The position numbers were made by a program, and so were the translations under genes. Positions 1 through 8,338 of a stretch of DNA of 64,000 bases are shown here, piece after piece. Origin of the DNA: Halorubrum salinum (GTDB lineage Archaea; Halobacteriota; Halobacteria; Halobacteriales; Haloferacaceae); NCBI RefSeq assembly GCF_024494575.1, contig NZ_JANHDO010000005.1, forward strand, positions 62,001 through 126,000. The letters are read 5' to 3'. Under the pieces are notes generated by a model that saw only the letters and a program-made list of their open reading frames with translations, was not told where the DNA came from and made no database searches. Position 1 is the stretch's first letter; every line of letters begins with the position of its first letter.

Positions 1-303
1 GAGCTGGATCGGGATCGCGGTCCCGCGTACCAGGTTCGTCTTTAACAGTCCGGTGAGGTACTCGGAGACGCCCGTGTTCTGGCTCGCCTGAAACGTCCAC
101 GCGTTGTTGAACACGTACGACAACACGATCGTGATCTCGATGGCGACCGTCGCGCCGATGAGGTAGTTCACGCCCGCGGCGTCGACGAACGCCCACAAAA
201 GGGCCATCTGGATCCCGGCCGTGACCGCGCCGACGATGACGAACCGACGGAGTTGGACGGCGATCGGTCCGCTCGCGAGGTCGCGGAGGATCGCCCGTAG
301 CAT
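1..303 (-). CDS. GtrA-family membrane protein, N-terminal part (cut by window edge)
   Basis: The visible 101 residues read MLRAILRDLASG at the start, then two hydrophobic helices at about residues 20-41 and 47-67, followed by the VFNNAWTFQ motif typical of the GtrA/DPMS transmembrane family. Such proteins act in the membrane in moving or making lipid-linked sugars for cell-surface glycans. The ATG shares bases with the TGA of the sulfatase gene upstream, so the two are probably co-translated. The family usually has about 130-150 residues, so roughly a third is missing beyond position 1. Family assignment is good; the substrate is unknown. Confidence 0.85.
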   Translation of the reverse strand, partial: MLRAILRDLASGPIAVQLRRFVIVGAVTAGIQMALLWAFVDAAGVNYLIGATVAIEITIVLSYVFNNAWTFQASQNTGVSEYLTGLLKTNLVRGTAIPIQL

Positions 304-1847
304 CACCGATACCCGAGCGCCTCCAGTCGGGCTTCGAGGTCGGCGTCGACCTCGTCCCCCTCGCCGCCCGCCGCCGCGGACTCCGCTCCGCGCTCGCGGA
401 GCTCCGCGGCGTGGGCGGCGGCGATCGGCGCGAAGCGCTCGATGACGGCCCGCTGCTCCTCGGTCGGATCGGCGGACAGGTCCGTCTGCTGTGTCGGGTC
501 TGACGGCCTGTGGTACAGCTCCACCGTCTCCTCGTCGACGTTTTCGATGTACGTCCACTCGGCGTCGCGGACGCTCACGAGCAGGTCGCCGTCGGCCATC
601 GACCGCGGGATCGGCTGTTCCGTCACCTCCTCGCCGCGCACCGTCACGGAGACGACGGGATCGTCGTCGAGGGCCCCCTCACCGCGAACCGCCGGCACGG
701 CCGACTCGCCGCGCCAGTCGTCCGGCGCGTCGACGCCCAAGAGGTCGGCCACGGTCGGGGGAACGGCGTCGAGCCCGACGTGCTCGGTGACGCGCCGGCC
801 GCCGTCCGCGCCGGGGGCGTTCACGATGAGCGGCACGGAGATGAGCTCGTCGTACAGCTTCGGGTAGTGTGCGAGGTGGCCGTGTTCCTGGAACTCCTCG
901 CCGTGGTCGCCCGCGACGACGATCGCCGTCTCGTCGGCGATGCCGGCCGCGTCGAGCGCGTCGAGCAGTCGCCCGACGCTCGCGTCGACCTGTCGCACCG
1001 TCGCCTGATACAGCGTCCGAAGCTCTCGAAGGGTCCGCTCGCCGACCTCCCAGCCGAGGCTCGTCCGGGTGTGCGCGTGCAGCATGCGGTGTGTCCCCAC
1101 GATCCCGTCGGACACCTCGCGGATGTACCGCGGCGCGGGCACGTACGGCGTGTGGGTGTCCATGTAGTGGACCCAGAGGAAAAACGGGTCGTCGGTGTCG
1201 TCGATGAACCCCGTCGCGGCGTCCTCCACGTCGAACATCCGCGAGGCGTCGAGGAACGGTCGGTCGTCGCTCTCGCCGCGGAACTTCGAGCCGAGCCGGC
1301 GGATCGGCGAGGTCGCGAGCTGTATCCACGCCTCGACGGTCGGGTGTGCCGCGAGGTACCGGCTGTACCGGCTCGATCCGACGCTCGTGACGAACGGCTC
1401 GAACTCGTCGAACCCCTCCGGATACCCCCAGTGGGAGGTGAGAAAGCCGTTCGCGGCGTTGAAGCCCGCGGTCGCGAACCCGGCGTCGGAGAGCACCGAC
1501 GCGAGCGTCTCCGCACCTCGAACGCCGATGTCGCCGTTGCGGGCGAAGACGGGCTCGGAGGCGAGGATGGAGGGGAACGAGAAGGGCGTCCAGTTGCCGG
1601 TCGCGAAGGCGTTGTCGAACACGGTGCCGCCGTCGGCGAGGCCCTGTAACACCGGCGAGTGGCGGTCGCCGTCGTACGGCGCGATCGCGTCCGCCCGGAG
1701 CGAGTCGATCGTGACGAGCAGGACGTTCGAGACGTCGGGACGGTCGGCGTCCGGTTCCGACGACGCGCCGGCGCTGTCGAGGTCGCCCGCCGAGCCGTTC
1801 GTTTCCTCCGGTGCTGTCCCGTCCGGTGATGACGTGTTCGATGCCAT
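303..1847 (-). CDS. Sulfatase / alkaline-phosphatase-superfamily hydrolase
   Basis: This 514-residue protein belongs to the sulfatase family of the alkaline phosphatase superfamily. After an acidic low-complexity lead of about 40 residues it shows VLLVTIDSLRAD (metal-binding Asp near 48), the core NWTPFSFPS near 85-93, HYMDTHTPY, and the second metal site VVAGDHGEEFQEHGH. The classic Cys/Ser-x-Pro-x-Arg formylglycine motif is not seen, so it may be a phosphohydrolase or phosphotransferase rather than a true sulfatase. The frame stays open upstream to 2216, but that part is Arg/Pro-rich and non-family-like, so the ATG at 1847 was chosen. Its overlap with a GtrA gene suggests a role in surface glycan or lipid modification (inference). 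Confidence 0.85.
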   Translation of the reverse strand: MASNTSSPDGTAPEETNGSAGDLDSAGASSEPDADRPDVSNVLLVTIDSLRADAIAPYDGDRHSPVLQGLADGGTVFDNAFATGNWTPFSFPSILASEPVFARNGDIGVRGAETLASVLSDAGFATAGFNAANGFLTSHWGYPEGFDEFEPFVTSVGSSRYSRYLAAHPTVEAWIQLATSPIRRLGSKFRGESDDRPFLDASRMFDVEDAATGFIDDTDDPFFLWVHYMDTHTPYVPAPRYIREVSDGIVGTHRMLHAHTRTSLGWEVGERTLRELRTLYQATVRQVDASVGRLLDALDAAGIADETAIVVAGDHGEEFQEHGHLAHYPKLYDELISVPLIVNAPGADGGRRVTEHVGLDAVPPTVADLLGVDAPDDWRGESAVPAVRGEGALDDDPVVSVTVRGEEVTEQPIPRSMADGDLLVSVRDAEWTYIENVDEETVELYHRPSDPTQQTDLSADPTEEQRAVIERFAPIAAAHAAELRERGAESAAAGGEGDEVDADLEARLEALGYR

Positions 1848-2155
1848 GGTGTGCGATCCGCGCGTTCCGACGCGACCGAGACGTCGGCCGACTCGGACGG
1901 ATCCGACGGACCCCGGCCCGACCGAACCGCGTTTCGCCGGCCGATCCGATCCGAGCTGTCCCGGTTCGATCCGGTGCCGTCCGGTCCGTCCCGGACCGTC
2001 GCCGTCCGTCGCGGGCGACGTCCCCACCGCGTCCGGGCCGGGCGTCAGAATCGCTAGTCTACCCGGACTGGCGACTGCCAGCGGCTTGAGGATTTCGATT
2101 GCACCGACGTCGGGCCCGAGCGTAGCTATTTGCCGCTGGCGACCCACGGTCGGGT
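1848..2155. other. Intergenic spacer between divergent genes, GC-rich and CCGNCC-biased
   Basis: The 308 bases between the sulfatase and the hydrolase hold no convincing gene. Most of it is low-complexity CCG/GTCCG-type sequence. The AT-richer end at 2091-2135 includes GCTATTTGC about 26 bases before the hydrolase ATG, a plausible TATA element for that gene. No clear TATA box sits at the usual distance from the sulfatase start. Confidence 0.5.
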
Positions 2156-3154
2156 ATGCACGAAGCCGGTATCGATCCGAGTGACGGGACCGACCCGAGC
2201 GGCGGGACCGACGCACCCGCCGTGCGGAGCGCTGACATCCTCGACGAGCCGGTTCCGGCCGACGAGATTCCCGATTCGGTACCCGGCGAGTCGCGAGCGG
2301 TGGAGACGAACGGGGTCCGGCTCCACGTCGTCGAGGCCGGCCCCGAAGACGGGAAGCTCCTCGTCCTGCTACACGGGTTCCCCGAGTTCTGGTACGGCTG
2401 GCACGAGGCGATCGCGCCGCTCGCGAACGCGGGCTACCGGGTCGTCGTCCCCGACCAGCGCGGGTACAACTGCTCCGAGAAGCCGCCGGCCGTGCGCGAC
2501 TACCGGATCGGCGAACTCGCGCGGGACGTGGTCGGCCTTATCGACGCCTACGGGCGGGAGACTGCGGCGGTCGCCGGCCACGACTGGGGCGCGGCCGTCG
2601 GCTGGTGGCTCGCGCTCCACCACGCGGAGCGCGTCTCGGAGTTCGTCGCCGTCAACGTCCCGCACCCGACCGTCTTCGAGCGGGAGCTTCGCGGCTCGTG
2701 GGACCAGCGGCTCAAGAGCTGGTACGTCCTCGCGTTCCAGCTTCCGAGGGTGCCAGAGGCCGTCGCCCGCGCCGGGAACTGGCGGCTCGCGGTGCGCGGC
2801 CTCCGCGAGTCGAGTCTGCCCGGAACGTTCGACGACGAGGACGTCAGACGGTACCGCCGGGCGTGGAACCGCGACGGCGCGTTCCAAGCGATGGTGAACT
2901 GGTACCGAGCGATCGTCCGCGAGCGCCCCTCGCCCGAGCGGACCGCGGTCGAGGTCCCGACGCTCGTGCTCTGGGGCGCGAGAGATCAGTTCCTCACCAG
3001 GCGGATGGCCGGGCGGAGCGTCGAGCACTGCGCCGACGGCCGGCTCCTCACGCTGGAGACGGCCACCCACTGGGTCGTCCACGAAGAGCCGCACCGCGTC
3101 GCCGAGGCGATCGCCGACCACGCCGACCCGCTGCCGCCCGGCGCGCGCGAATGA
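2156..3154 (+). CDS. Alpha/beta hydrolase, epoxide hydrolase-like
   Basis: This 332-residue alpha/beta-hydrolase shows the oxyanion-hole segment LLHGFPEFWYGW, the nucleophile elbow GHDWGAAVGWW with an Asp nucleophile as in epoxide hydrolases and haloalkane dehalogenases, an acid site in LWGARDQFL, and a catalytic His in ATHWVVHEEP. HGFPE and an Asp nucleophile favour soluble epoxide hydrolase activity. The first 45 residues are an acidic extension rich in Asp, Gly and Thr. A TATA-like box about 26 bases upstream supports the start. It stands alone divergent from the sulfatase; its substrate cannot be told. Confidence 0.88.
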   Translation: MHEAGIDPSDGTDPSGGTDAPAVRSADILDEPVPADEIPDSVPGESRAVETNGVRLHVVEAGPEDGKLLVLLHGFPEFWYGWHEAIAPLANAGYRVVVPDQRGYNCSEKPPAVRDYRIGELARDVVGLIDAYGRETAAVAGHDWGAAVGWWLALHHAERVSEFVAVNVPHPTVFERELRGSWDQRLKSWYVLAFQLPRVPEAVARAGNWRLAVRGLRESSLPGTFDDEDVRRYRRAWNRDGAFQAMVNWYRAIVRERPSPERTAVEVPTLVLWGARDQFLTRRMAGRSVEHCADGRLLTLETATHWVVHEEPHRVAEAIADHADPLPPGARE

Positions 3155-3184
3155 TTTAGGTGTCGCCGCCGCGGACGGACGGCC

Positions 3185-3511
3185 ATGACGATAGACCGAT
3201 ACGCCGACGCCGTCGACGACCTGCGACCCGACCCGGGCGCGGTCGAGACGGCCGAACTGGTCGTCACCGACGACGTGCTCGTGAAGGCGTTCGTCCTCGG
3301 CCCCGGGGCCGCGATCGACCCGCACGAGCACGGCGACGCGACGAACGTCTTCCACGTGATCGAGGGGGAACCGACCGTGGTCCGCGGCGACGACGCCGAA
3401 CCGCTCGCGGCCCCGGCGGTGGTGCCGAACGAGCGCGGCGTCGTCCACGGGCTCAGAAACGACACCGACGAGCGCGCCGTGGTCACGGCGAGCCTCTGTC
3501 CGCTCCCCTGA
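3185..3511 (+). CDS. Small cupin-domain protein
   Basis: This 108-residue single-domain cupin has the first motif as DPHEHGDATNVFHVIEGE (His, His and Glu metal ligands) and the second around VVPNERGVVHGLRN. Small stand-alone cupins bind a metal ion and act as dioxygenases, isomerases or sensors, so the reaction is open. A TTTAG-type box lies about 25 bases before the ATG. The TGA overlaps the ATG of the rhodanese gene by one base, so the two form a translationally coupled pair. Confidence 0.85.
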   Translation: MTIDRYADAVDDLRPDPGAVETAELVVTDDVLVKAFVLGPGAAIDPHEHGDATNVFHVIEGEPTVVRGDDAEPLAAPAVVPNERGVVHGLRNDTDERAVVTASLCPLP

Positions 3512-3921
3512 TGGTCGACGAGATCGACCCCGACGACCTCGCGTCGCTGTCCGACGGCGAGCGTCGCGAGACGCGGATCGTCGACATCCGCGACCGGCGC
3601 GCGTTCGACCGCGGGCACATCCCGGGAAGCGAGTGTATTCCCTTCCCGGAGTTGTCGACTCGGATCACGGAACTCTCGGGCGCGTCTCGCGTCGTCACCG
3701 TCTGTCCCCACGGGATCGCGAGCCAGCAGGCCGCACAGCTGATCGGGAGCTACGCCGACGCGCAGGACGCGCGCGTCGAGAGCCTCCGCGGCGGGCTCGA
3801 AGCCTGGGGACGCGAGGACGGCGACCTGGTCGCCACGTCGGGCGAGCACGCTGGGGGCGACGCCAGCGACACCGGCGGCCACGCCTCCGACACCGACGAG
3901 GGCCCCGACGCGCCTTTCTAA
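3511..3921 (+). CDS. Rhodanese-domain protein
   Basis: This 136-residue protein is a single rhodanese domain (about residues 8-98). It has IVDIRDRRAFDRGHIPGS near the N terminus and the active-site loop VCPHGIAS, in which the Cys carries the persulfide in sulfur transfer. The family fold ends at SLRGGLEAWGRE; the last 35 residues are a Gly/Asp/Ser tail with a near-repeated ASDTGGHASDTDE unit. Its start codon overlaps the stop of the cupin gene. Sulfur trafficking is the likely general role; a specific partner is not evident. Confidence 0.88.
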   Translation: MVDEIDPDDLASLSDGERRETRIVDIRDRRAFDRGHIPGSECIPFPELSTRITELSGASRVVTVCPHGIASQQAAQLIGSYADAQDARVESLRGGLEAWGREDGDLVATSGEHAGGDASDTGGHASDTDEGPDAPF

Positions 3922-3955
3922 CTCGCCCGACGCGCCCCGTTTCGGTCCGATGCGT

Positions 3956-4879
3956 TCAGATCGCGTGTATTCGCGCCGTCCAGAAGTCGCGGAACGCGTC
4001 GTCGAGCGCTTCCTTCGGACTTCCCGTCGCGTCGGAGACGTCGGTGACGTCGGCGTGCTCGCGGACCCGACCGAGGACGCTCCGCTCGCCGACGACGATG
4101 ACTCGGTCGGCGTCGATCGCGGCGGACTCCGTCCCGTCCGCGTACGCCGCTATCGCGCTGTTCGCGTCGTCGAGGTGCTCCTCGATCTGCCCCTCACGCC
4201 GGCGCTCGAACCGCCCCTGCGAGAACCCGCCCTTCGAGTGCGCAGACTTCACCTCAGAGGTGAATCCCTCGAAGTCGACGCGGTCGCCGTCCTCGTACAC
4301 GCCGAGCGCGAAGGTGTCCGAACGGACCACGGCGAAGACGAGCGTGCCGGCCGGCCGGAACCACGACCGTTCCAGCCGGAACCGGTCGTCCCATCGGTCG
4401 AAGGCCGCCGGCTCGACCGGCGGCGTGATCGCGGCGCTCACCGCACCGGTGTCGTCGGCGAGGACCACGGCCGGGGCGGCCCGCCGCACCAGCGCGGTCC
4501 GCTCTCCGAACCAGTCGGAGACGCTCTCCGGCACGGCGTTGGCGTCGGGGACGAACGCCGTGAGGAGCCCCTCCGGGTCGTCGCTTTCTATCGCCCGAAG
4601 CCTGTCGAGCGCGTCGTCGAGGCGCGCGCCGCGGGCGTCGCTCACGCGGCGGTACTCGACCGCGGCCTCGTCGCCGCCCGTTCGCTCCAGTCGCTCCTCC
4701 AGCGATTCGATCCGGTGTTCGAGCTCGTTGACGCGCTCTTCGGCGCGCTGGCGGTCGGCGACGGCGTCGGAGCGCCGCTCCTCTTCGGCCTCGGCGCGGC
4801 GTTCGAGGTGGCGGTTCGCCTCCTCGAGCTCCGCGATCCGCTCTTTGAGTTCGGCCCGACCGAGCAGCCGGTCTATCAT
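3956..4879 (-). CDS. Vms1/VLRF1-type peptidyl-tRNA hydrolase homologue
   Basis: This 307-residue protein has a coiled coil at about residues 8-67 followed by an eRF1-like VLRF1 domain. The loop SKGGFSQGRFERRREGQ (GGFSQ at 217-221) is the hallmark that replaces the GGQ loop of release factors. Vms1/ANKZF1 proteins cut nascent chains from tRNA on stalled, split ribosomes, and archaeal members are thought to serve ribosome-associated quality control. The N-terminal helical hairpin is the kind of element that would dock on the large subunit (inference). It is transcribed alone, towards the rhodanese gene. Family recognition rests on the GGFSQ loop and its flanking basic residues. Confidence 0.8.
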   Translation of the reverse strand: MIDRLLGRAELKERIAELEEANRHLERRAEAEEERRSDAVADRQRAEERVNELEHRIESLEERLERTGGDEAAVEYRRVSDARGARLDDALDRLRAIESDDPEGLLTAFVPDANAVPESVSDWFGERTALVRRAAPAVVLADDTGAVSAAITPPVEPAAFDRWDDRFRLERSWFRPAGTLVFAVVRSDTFALGVYEDGDRVDFEGFTSEVKSAHSKGGFSQGRFERRREGQIEEHLDDANSAIAAYADGTESAAIDADRVIVVGERSVLGRVREHADVTDVSDATGSPKEALDDAFRDFWTARIHAI

Positions 4880-4970
4880 ACGGAGTGCGGAACGCCCGAC
4901 GACCTAAAAGGTGCGTCCGTCGAGCCGGCGGTCGGGTCCGTCACGACCGAACCGCTCGCGCAGCCACGGC

Positions 4971-5006
4971 CGCTCGCGCGGCGGCGACCGCTCGCGCGGC
5001 GGCGAC
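4971..5006. repeat. 18-base tandem duplication
   Basis: Two exact head-to-tail copies of an 18-base unit (4971-4988 and 4989-5006) lie in the spacer between the divergent VLRF1 and threonine-synthase-like genes. A partial related copy (CGCTCGCGCAG) occurs just before. It probably arose by slippage; no function is visible. Confidence 0.7.
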
Positions 5007-5084
5007 CGCCCGGTCGAGCGAGTCGGGTGCGGCGACGCACCGCCGAGAGGGAAGCGATTAGTCGCCGCCGCCGAAAGGGCGGGT

Positions 5085-6320
5085 ATGGATTCGACGGAGC
5101 CGATCGAGACCACGGCCGCGTTCCGCGGGCTTGCGAGCCGCGCGTCGGGACGCGTCCACGAGACGGCCGACCCGACGACCGTTCCCGACGACGAGCAGGC
5201 GCGGGGGCTCGACCCCGCCTACGACTACGACGCGGTCGACCCCGAGGCGCTGCTCGCGCCGGCGCGCGACGGCCCCGCCGGTGCCGGCCGCGGCCACTGG
5301 CGCTTCGACGACCTCCTTCCGTTCCCGGCCGACGAGGCGCTCTCCGCGGGCGAGGGATCGACGCCGCTCGTGCCGACCGAGCGGCTCGCAGACGAGCTCG
5401 GCGTCGACGCGGTGTACGTCAAAGACGAGGGCCGGAACCCCACCGGCACCGTGCTCGACCGCGGGCTCTCGGTCGCGCTCACCGCGGTCGCGGCTCGGGC
5501 GGAAGCGGGCGCGGACGTGGAGCCGCTCGCGTGTGCGAGTCCCGGCAACGCCGGGCAGTCGATGGCGGCGTACGCGGGCCGGGCGGACCTCCGGTCGTAC
5601 GCCTTCGTCCCCTCCCGCTGCGCGTTCTCGAACAAGGCGATGACGAACGTTCACGGCGGCGACATGCGCGTGGTCGGCGGGCGGTTCCCGGACGCCGCAG
5701 AGGCGGTCGACGACCAGCTGGAGACCGACTACACCGACCTCGGCGAGTTCGCGACGCCGTACCGCCACGACGGGGTGAAGACGCTCGCGTTCGAGCTGGT
5801 CGCCGACCTCGATGCGGCTCCCGACGTGGTCGTCGTCCCGACGGGCACCGGCGAGGTCGTTGCCGGCGTGTACAAGGGATTCAGCGAGCTGGAGCGGGTC
5901 GGCGCGATCGAGGCGGTCCCGAAGGTCGTCGCGGCGCAGGCGGCCGGCTGCGCGCCGATCGCCGCCGCGTTCGAGCGCGGTCTGGACGAGCCGGAACCGT
6001 GGGAGACGCCCGACACCATCTGCGGCGAGCTGGAGATCGCCGACCCGGCGGGCGGGGCGGCCGCGCTGGAGGCGATCCGAGAGAGCGGCGGAACGGCCGT
6101 CGGCGTCGAGGACGAGGACGTGCTCGCGAGCGCGGTCGCGGTCGCGCAGAACGAGGTCATGGAGATGGGCGCGACCGGCGGTGCCGCGCCCGCCGGCGCG
6201 TGGGCGCTCGCCGAGGACGACTTCTTCGACGGCGACGAAACGGTCGTCCTCGTCAACAGCGACGCGGGGCTCAAGACGCCGGACGTGCTCCGGAGCCACC
6301 TGATGGGACAGGGAATCTGA
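5085..6320 (+). CDS. Threonine synthase-like fold-type II protein lacking the PLP lysine
   Basis: This 411-residue protein has the layout of threonine synthase: a short helical lead, the GSTPLVPTERLADELG segment, VYVKDEGRNPTG, the phosphate-binding loop ASPGNAGQSMAAYA, and the C-terminal VVVVPTGTGEVVAGVYKGF region. In active members the lysine that binds pyridoxal phosphate sits in GSFKDRG. Here the same place reads GTVLDRG, with Leu at 124. Normal Schiff-base chemistry therefore looks impossible unless another lysine takes over. The ATG at 5085 was chosen because the open frame upstream to 4911 is Arg/Gly-rich and unlike the family. It stands as a single gene. Assignment to the fold is firm; threonine synthesis is doubtful. 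Confidence 0.85.
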   Translation: MDSTEPIETTAAFRGLASRASGRVHETADPTTVPDDEQARGLDPAYDYDAVDPEALLAPARDGPAGAGRGHWRFDDLLPFPADEALSAGEGSTPLVPTERLADELGVDAVYVKDEGRNPTGTVLDRGLSVALTAVAARAEAGADVEPLACASPGNAGQSMAAYAGRADLRSYAFVPSRCAFSNKAMTNVHGGDMRVVGGRFPDAAEAVDDQLETDYTDLGEFATPYRHDGVKTLAFELVADLDAAPDVVVVPTGTGEVVAGVYKGFSELERVGAIEAVPKVVAAQAAGCAPIAAAFERGLDEPEPWETPDTICGELEIADPAGGAAALEAIRESGGTAVGVEDEDVLASAVAVAQNEVMEMGATGGAAPAGAWALAEDDFFDGDETVVLVNSDAGLKTPDVLRSHLMGQGI

Positions 6321-6415
6321 GTCTCTGACGAGCCGACTGTCGGGGATGGACGCCTCGCCCGTCCCGCGATCCGCTCCGGGGAACCGTTTTTACGTGCCCC
6401 CGCGTACGTTCGGGT

Positions 6416-7006
6416 ATGTACGTCCGCGACGCCAAGAACCGTGACGAGGCGTGGTTACTGGACGCGATCGAGCGGCTCGGGCTCGACGACGTCGCCTTCC
6501 GGTCGCGGGACTACGTGATCGCGGTCGATCAGGACTCCGGGGACCGCGCGGGGTTCGGTCGGCTCCGTCTCCACCGCGGCGACGACGACGAAGCGGACCG
6601 GATCGAACTCACGGGGATCGGGGTGCTCCCCGAGTGGCGCGGCCGCGGCGTCGGCGCGCACGTCGTCGAGCGGCTCGTCGACACCGCCGACGCAGAGGGG
6701 TTCGAGACGGTGTACGTGCTCACCGACCAGCCGGAGTATCTGACCCAGTTCGGCTTCGAGCGCGTCGACACCGACGACCTCCCGCCGGCGCTCTCCGACC
6801 GGCTGACGGAGAAGCGAGAGTTCCTCGGCGGCGGCGTCACCGGACTCGAACTCGCCGACCGCGAGTTCTCCATGCCCGACCGGTTCCGCGAGGCGTTCAA
6901 GGCCGCAGAGCCCGCGGACGCCGCGGACGACGACACGGTGGAGTCGCCGGAGGACTTCGGCATCGACCCCGACTCGGCGACGTACAAGTACGACACCGGG
7001 CGGTAA
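6416..7006 (+). CDS. GNAT-family N-acetyltransferase
   Basis: This 196-residue protein contains a GNAT core at about residues 30-120. Motif A reads IGVLPEWRGRGVGAHVVERLV, which forms the acetyl-CoA pyrophosphate loop (R/Q-x-x-G-x-G/A), and strand motif B appears as TVYVLTDQPEYLTQFGFERV. The C-terminal third is acidic and ends with DPDSATYKYDTGR, not part of the usual fold. A TTTTTAC box about 27 bases before the ATG supports the start. The substrate is not predictable from sequence. Confidence 0.85.
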   Translation: MYVRDAKNRDEAWLLDAIERLGLDDVAFRSRDYVIAVDQDSGDRAGFGRLRLHRGDDDEADRIELTGIGVLPEWRGRGVGAHVVERLVDTADAEGFETVYVLTDQPEYLTQFGFERVDTDDLPPALSDRLTEKREFLGGGVTGLELADREFSMPDRFREAFKAAEPADAADDDTVESPEDFGIDPDSATYKYDTGR

Positions 7007-7093
7007 GGCGGACGGGGTCGCAGCAGCCGACAGCCGTCGCGGCTTCGACCCCGAACACAGCCTTCAATACGGTCGTCTGCCGACGTACGACCA

Positions 7094-7750
7094 GTGACGA
7101 CGGATCTCTCCACGGTGCTTTTCGGCGACCCGTTCGCCGTGATGAACACGGTCGGCCTGATCGCGTTCGCGCTCGTCGGGTCGACGAAGGCGATCCGCGA
7201 GGAGTTCGACCTGTTCGGGATCACGGTCGTCGGGCTCGCCATGGCGTTCGTCGGGGGCGTCACGCGCGACCTCCTCGTGGCGCGCGTGCCGCTCGCGCTG
7301 CAGTCGCCGATCGAGATCGGGCTCGGACTGCTCGGCGTCGGCTTCGCGGTCGCGCTGCGCGTCGTGCTCGCGTCGCCGGACACCCATCCGATCACGGTCG
7401 TCTCGGACGCGATCGGCCTCGGCGCGTTCGCCACGACAGGGGCGATCGTCGCCACCGGGGCGGGGGTGTCGGCGTTCGGGGTCGTCGCCGTCGCGACGAT
7501 CAACGCGGTCGGCGGCGGCGCGTTCGCCGACATCCTCCTCGACCGGTCGCCGTTCATCCTCTTCGACGACTTCTACGCGAGCTGTGCGGTGTTGGGCGGC
7601 GGCGCGTACTGGCTCGTGGCCGCCGTCGGCTTTCCGGGGAGCACCGCCGCCGCGGTGTGTGCGGCGGTGACCGTCGGGACGCGGCTCGCCGCGGTCGCGT
7701 ACGGCTGGGAACTCCCGACGATACAGGCGCTCGGGATCGCCGGCAGGTGA
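7094..7750 (+). CDS. TRIC / UPF0126 family membrane protein
   Basis: This 218-residue protein has seven likely membrane helices and the internal two-fold repeat of the UPF0126 family: VGLIAFALVGSTKA with GGVTRDLL in the first half, and IGLGAFATTGA with GGGAFADILL in the second. Prokaryotic members form trimeric cation channels (TRIC), and a transport role is likely here. The start is a GTG (VTTDL); there is no upstream ATG that keeps the helix arrangement. It precedes the cytidine deaminase gene by 90 bases with no obvious link. Confidence 0.87.
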   Translation: MTTDLSTVLFGDPFAVMNTVGLIAFALVGSTKAIREEFDLFGITVVGLAMAFVGGVTRDLLVARVPLALQSPIEIGLGLLGVGFAVALRVVLASPDTHPITVVSDAIGLGAFATTGAIVATGAGVSAFGVVAVATINAVGGGAFADILLDRSPFILFDDFYASCAVLGGGAYWLVAAVGFPGSTAAAVCAAVTVGTRLAAVAYGWELPTIQALGIAGR

Positions 7751-7840
7751 CCGCCGCGGTGCGGCGGCGGCCCGCTCGATCGACGCCTGCCCACCGACGG
7801 GACACCACCGTTATCCTCCCGCCGCCCGACCCCTTCTAAC

Positions 7841-8245
7841 ATGGACGACCTGATCGACGCCGCCCGTGACGCGCTCCGTGACGCGCACGTCCCGTACTCC
7901 GAGTACCGCGTCGGTGCCGCGCTCCGGACCGCGGACGGAACCGTGTACACGGGCTGTAACATCGAGAACGCCAACTACTCCAACAGCCTCCACGCCGAGG
8001 AGGTCGCGGTCGCGGAGGCGGTGAAGAACGGCCACCGAGAGTTCGACCGGATCGCCGTCTCCTCCGGGGTGCGCGACGGCGTCACCCCCTGCGGGATGTG
8101 CCGACAGACGCTCGCCGAGTTCGCCGCCGCCGACCTCGTCGTCGTCTGTGACGAGGGCGACGGCGAGACGAGCGAGTACACGCTCGGCGAACTGCTCCCG
8201 AACGCGATACACGAGGGCACGCTCGACGACGCGCGGAACCGGTGA
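7841..8245 (+). CDS. cdd: Cytidine deaminase
   Basis: This 134-residue protein matches small homotetrameric cytidine deaminases over its full length. It converts cytidine or deoxycytidine to uridine or deoxyuridine in pyrimidine salvage. The substrate loop is YTGCNIENANYSNS, and the zinc site is formed by Cys in HAEEVAVAEAV-type context (this branch has His/Glu in LHAEE) together with PCGMCRQTL. The next gene is uridine phosphorylase, so the pair would take cytidine to uracil and ribose-1-phosphate. The two are 93 bases apart and the second has its own TATA box. Confidence 0.92.
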   Translation: MDDLIDAARDALRDAHVPYSEYRVGAALRTADGTVYTGCNIENANYSNSLHAEEVAVAEAVKNGHREFDRIAVSSGVRDGVTPCGMCRQTLAEFAAADLVVVCDEGDGETSEYTLGELLPNAIHEGTLDDARNR

Positions 8246-8308
8246 GTTCGGAGCGCGGCCGTCCGCGCGGACACCCCGATCGGGAACCGCTCTCCGAGCC
8301 GGAACGCC

Positions 8309-8315
8309 TTTTAAA
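8309..8315 (+). promoter_or_regulatory. TATA box for uridine phosphorylase gene
   Basis: The run TTTTAAA lies 24-30 bases before the ATG at 8339 in otherwise GC-rich sequence. That is the spacing expected for a leaderless haloarchaeal transcript and supports the chosen start. Confidence 0.65.
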
Positions 8316-8338
8316 CGTCTCGGCGAAGGTCCGGGGAC

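Noticed and set aside
1848-2216. Longer N terminus of the sulfatase starting at 2216
   Set aside because: It overlaps the start of the divergent hydrolase gene and is Arg/Pro/Gly-rich and unlike the family.
3950-6328. A 792-residue open frame on the plus strand across the VLRF1 gene and the threonine-synthase-like gene
   Set aside because: It is antisense to the VLRF1 gene and out of frame with the PLP-type gene; its translation is Arg/Gly/Ala-rich without motifs, as expected for shadow frames in GC-rich DNA.
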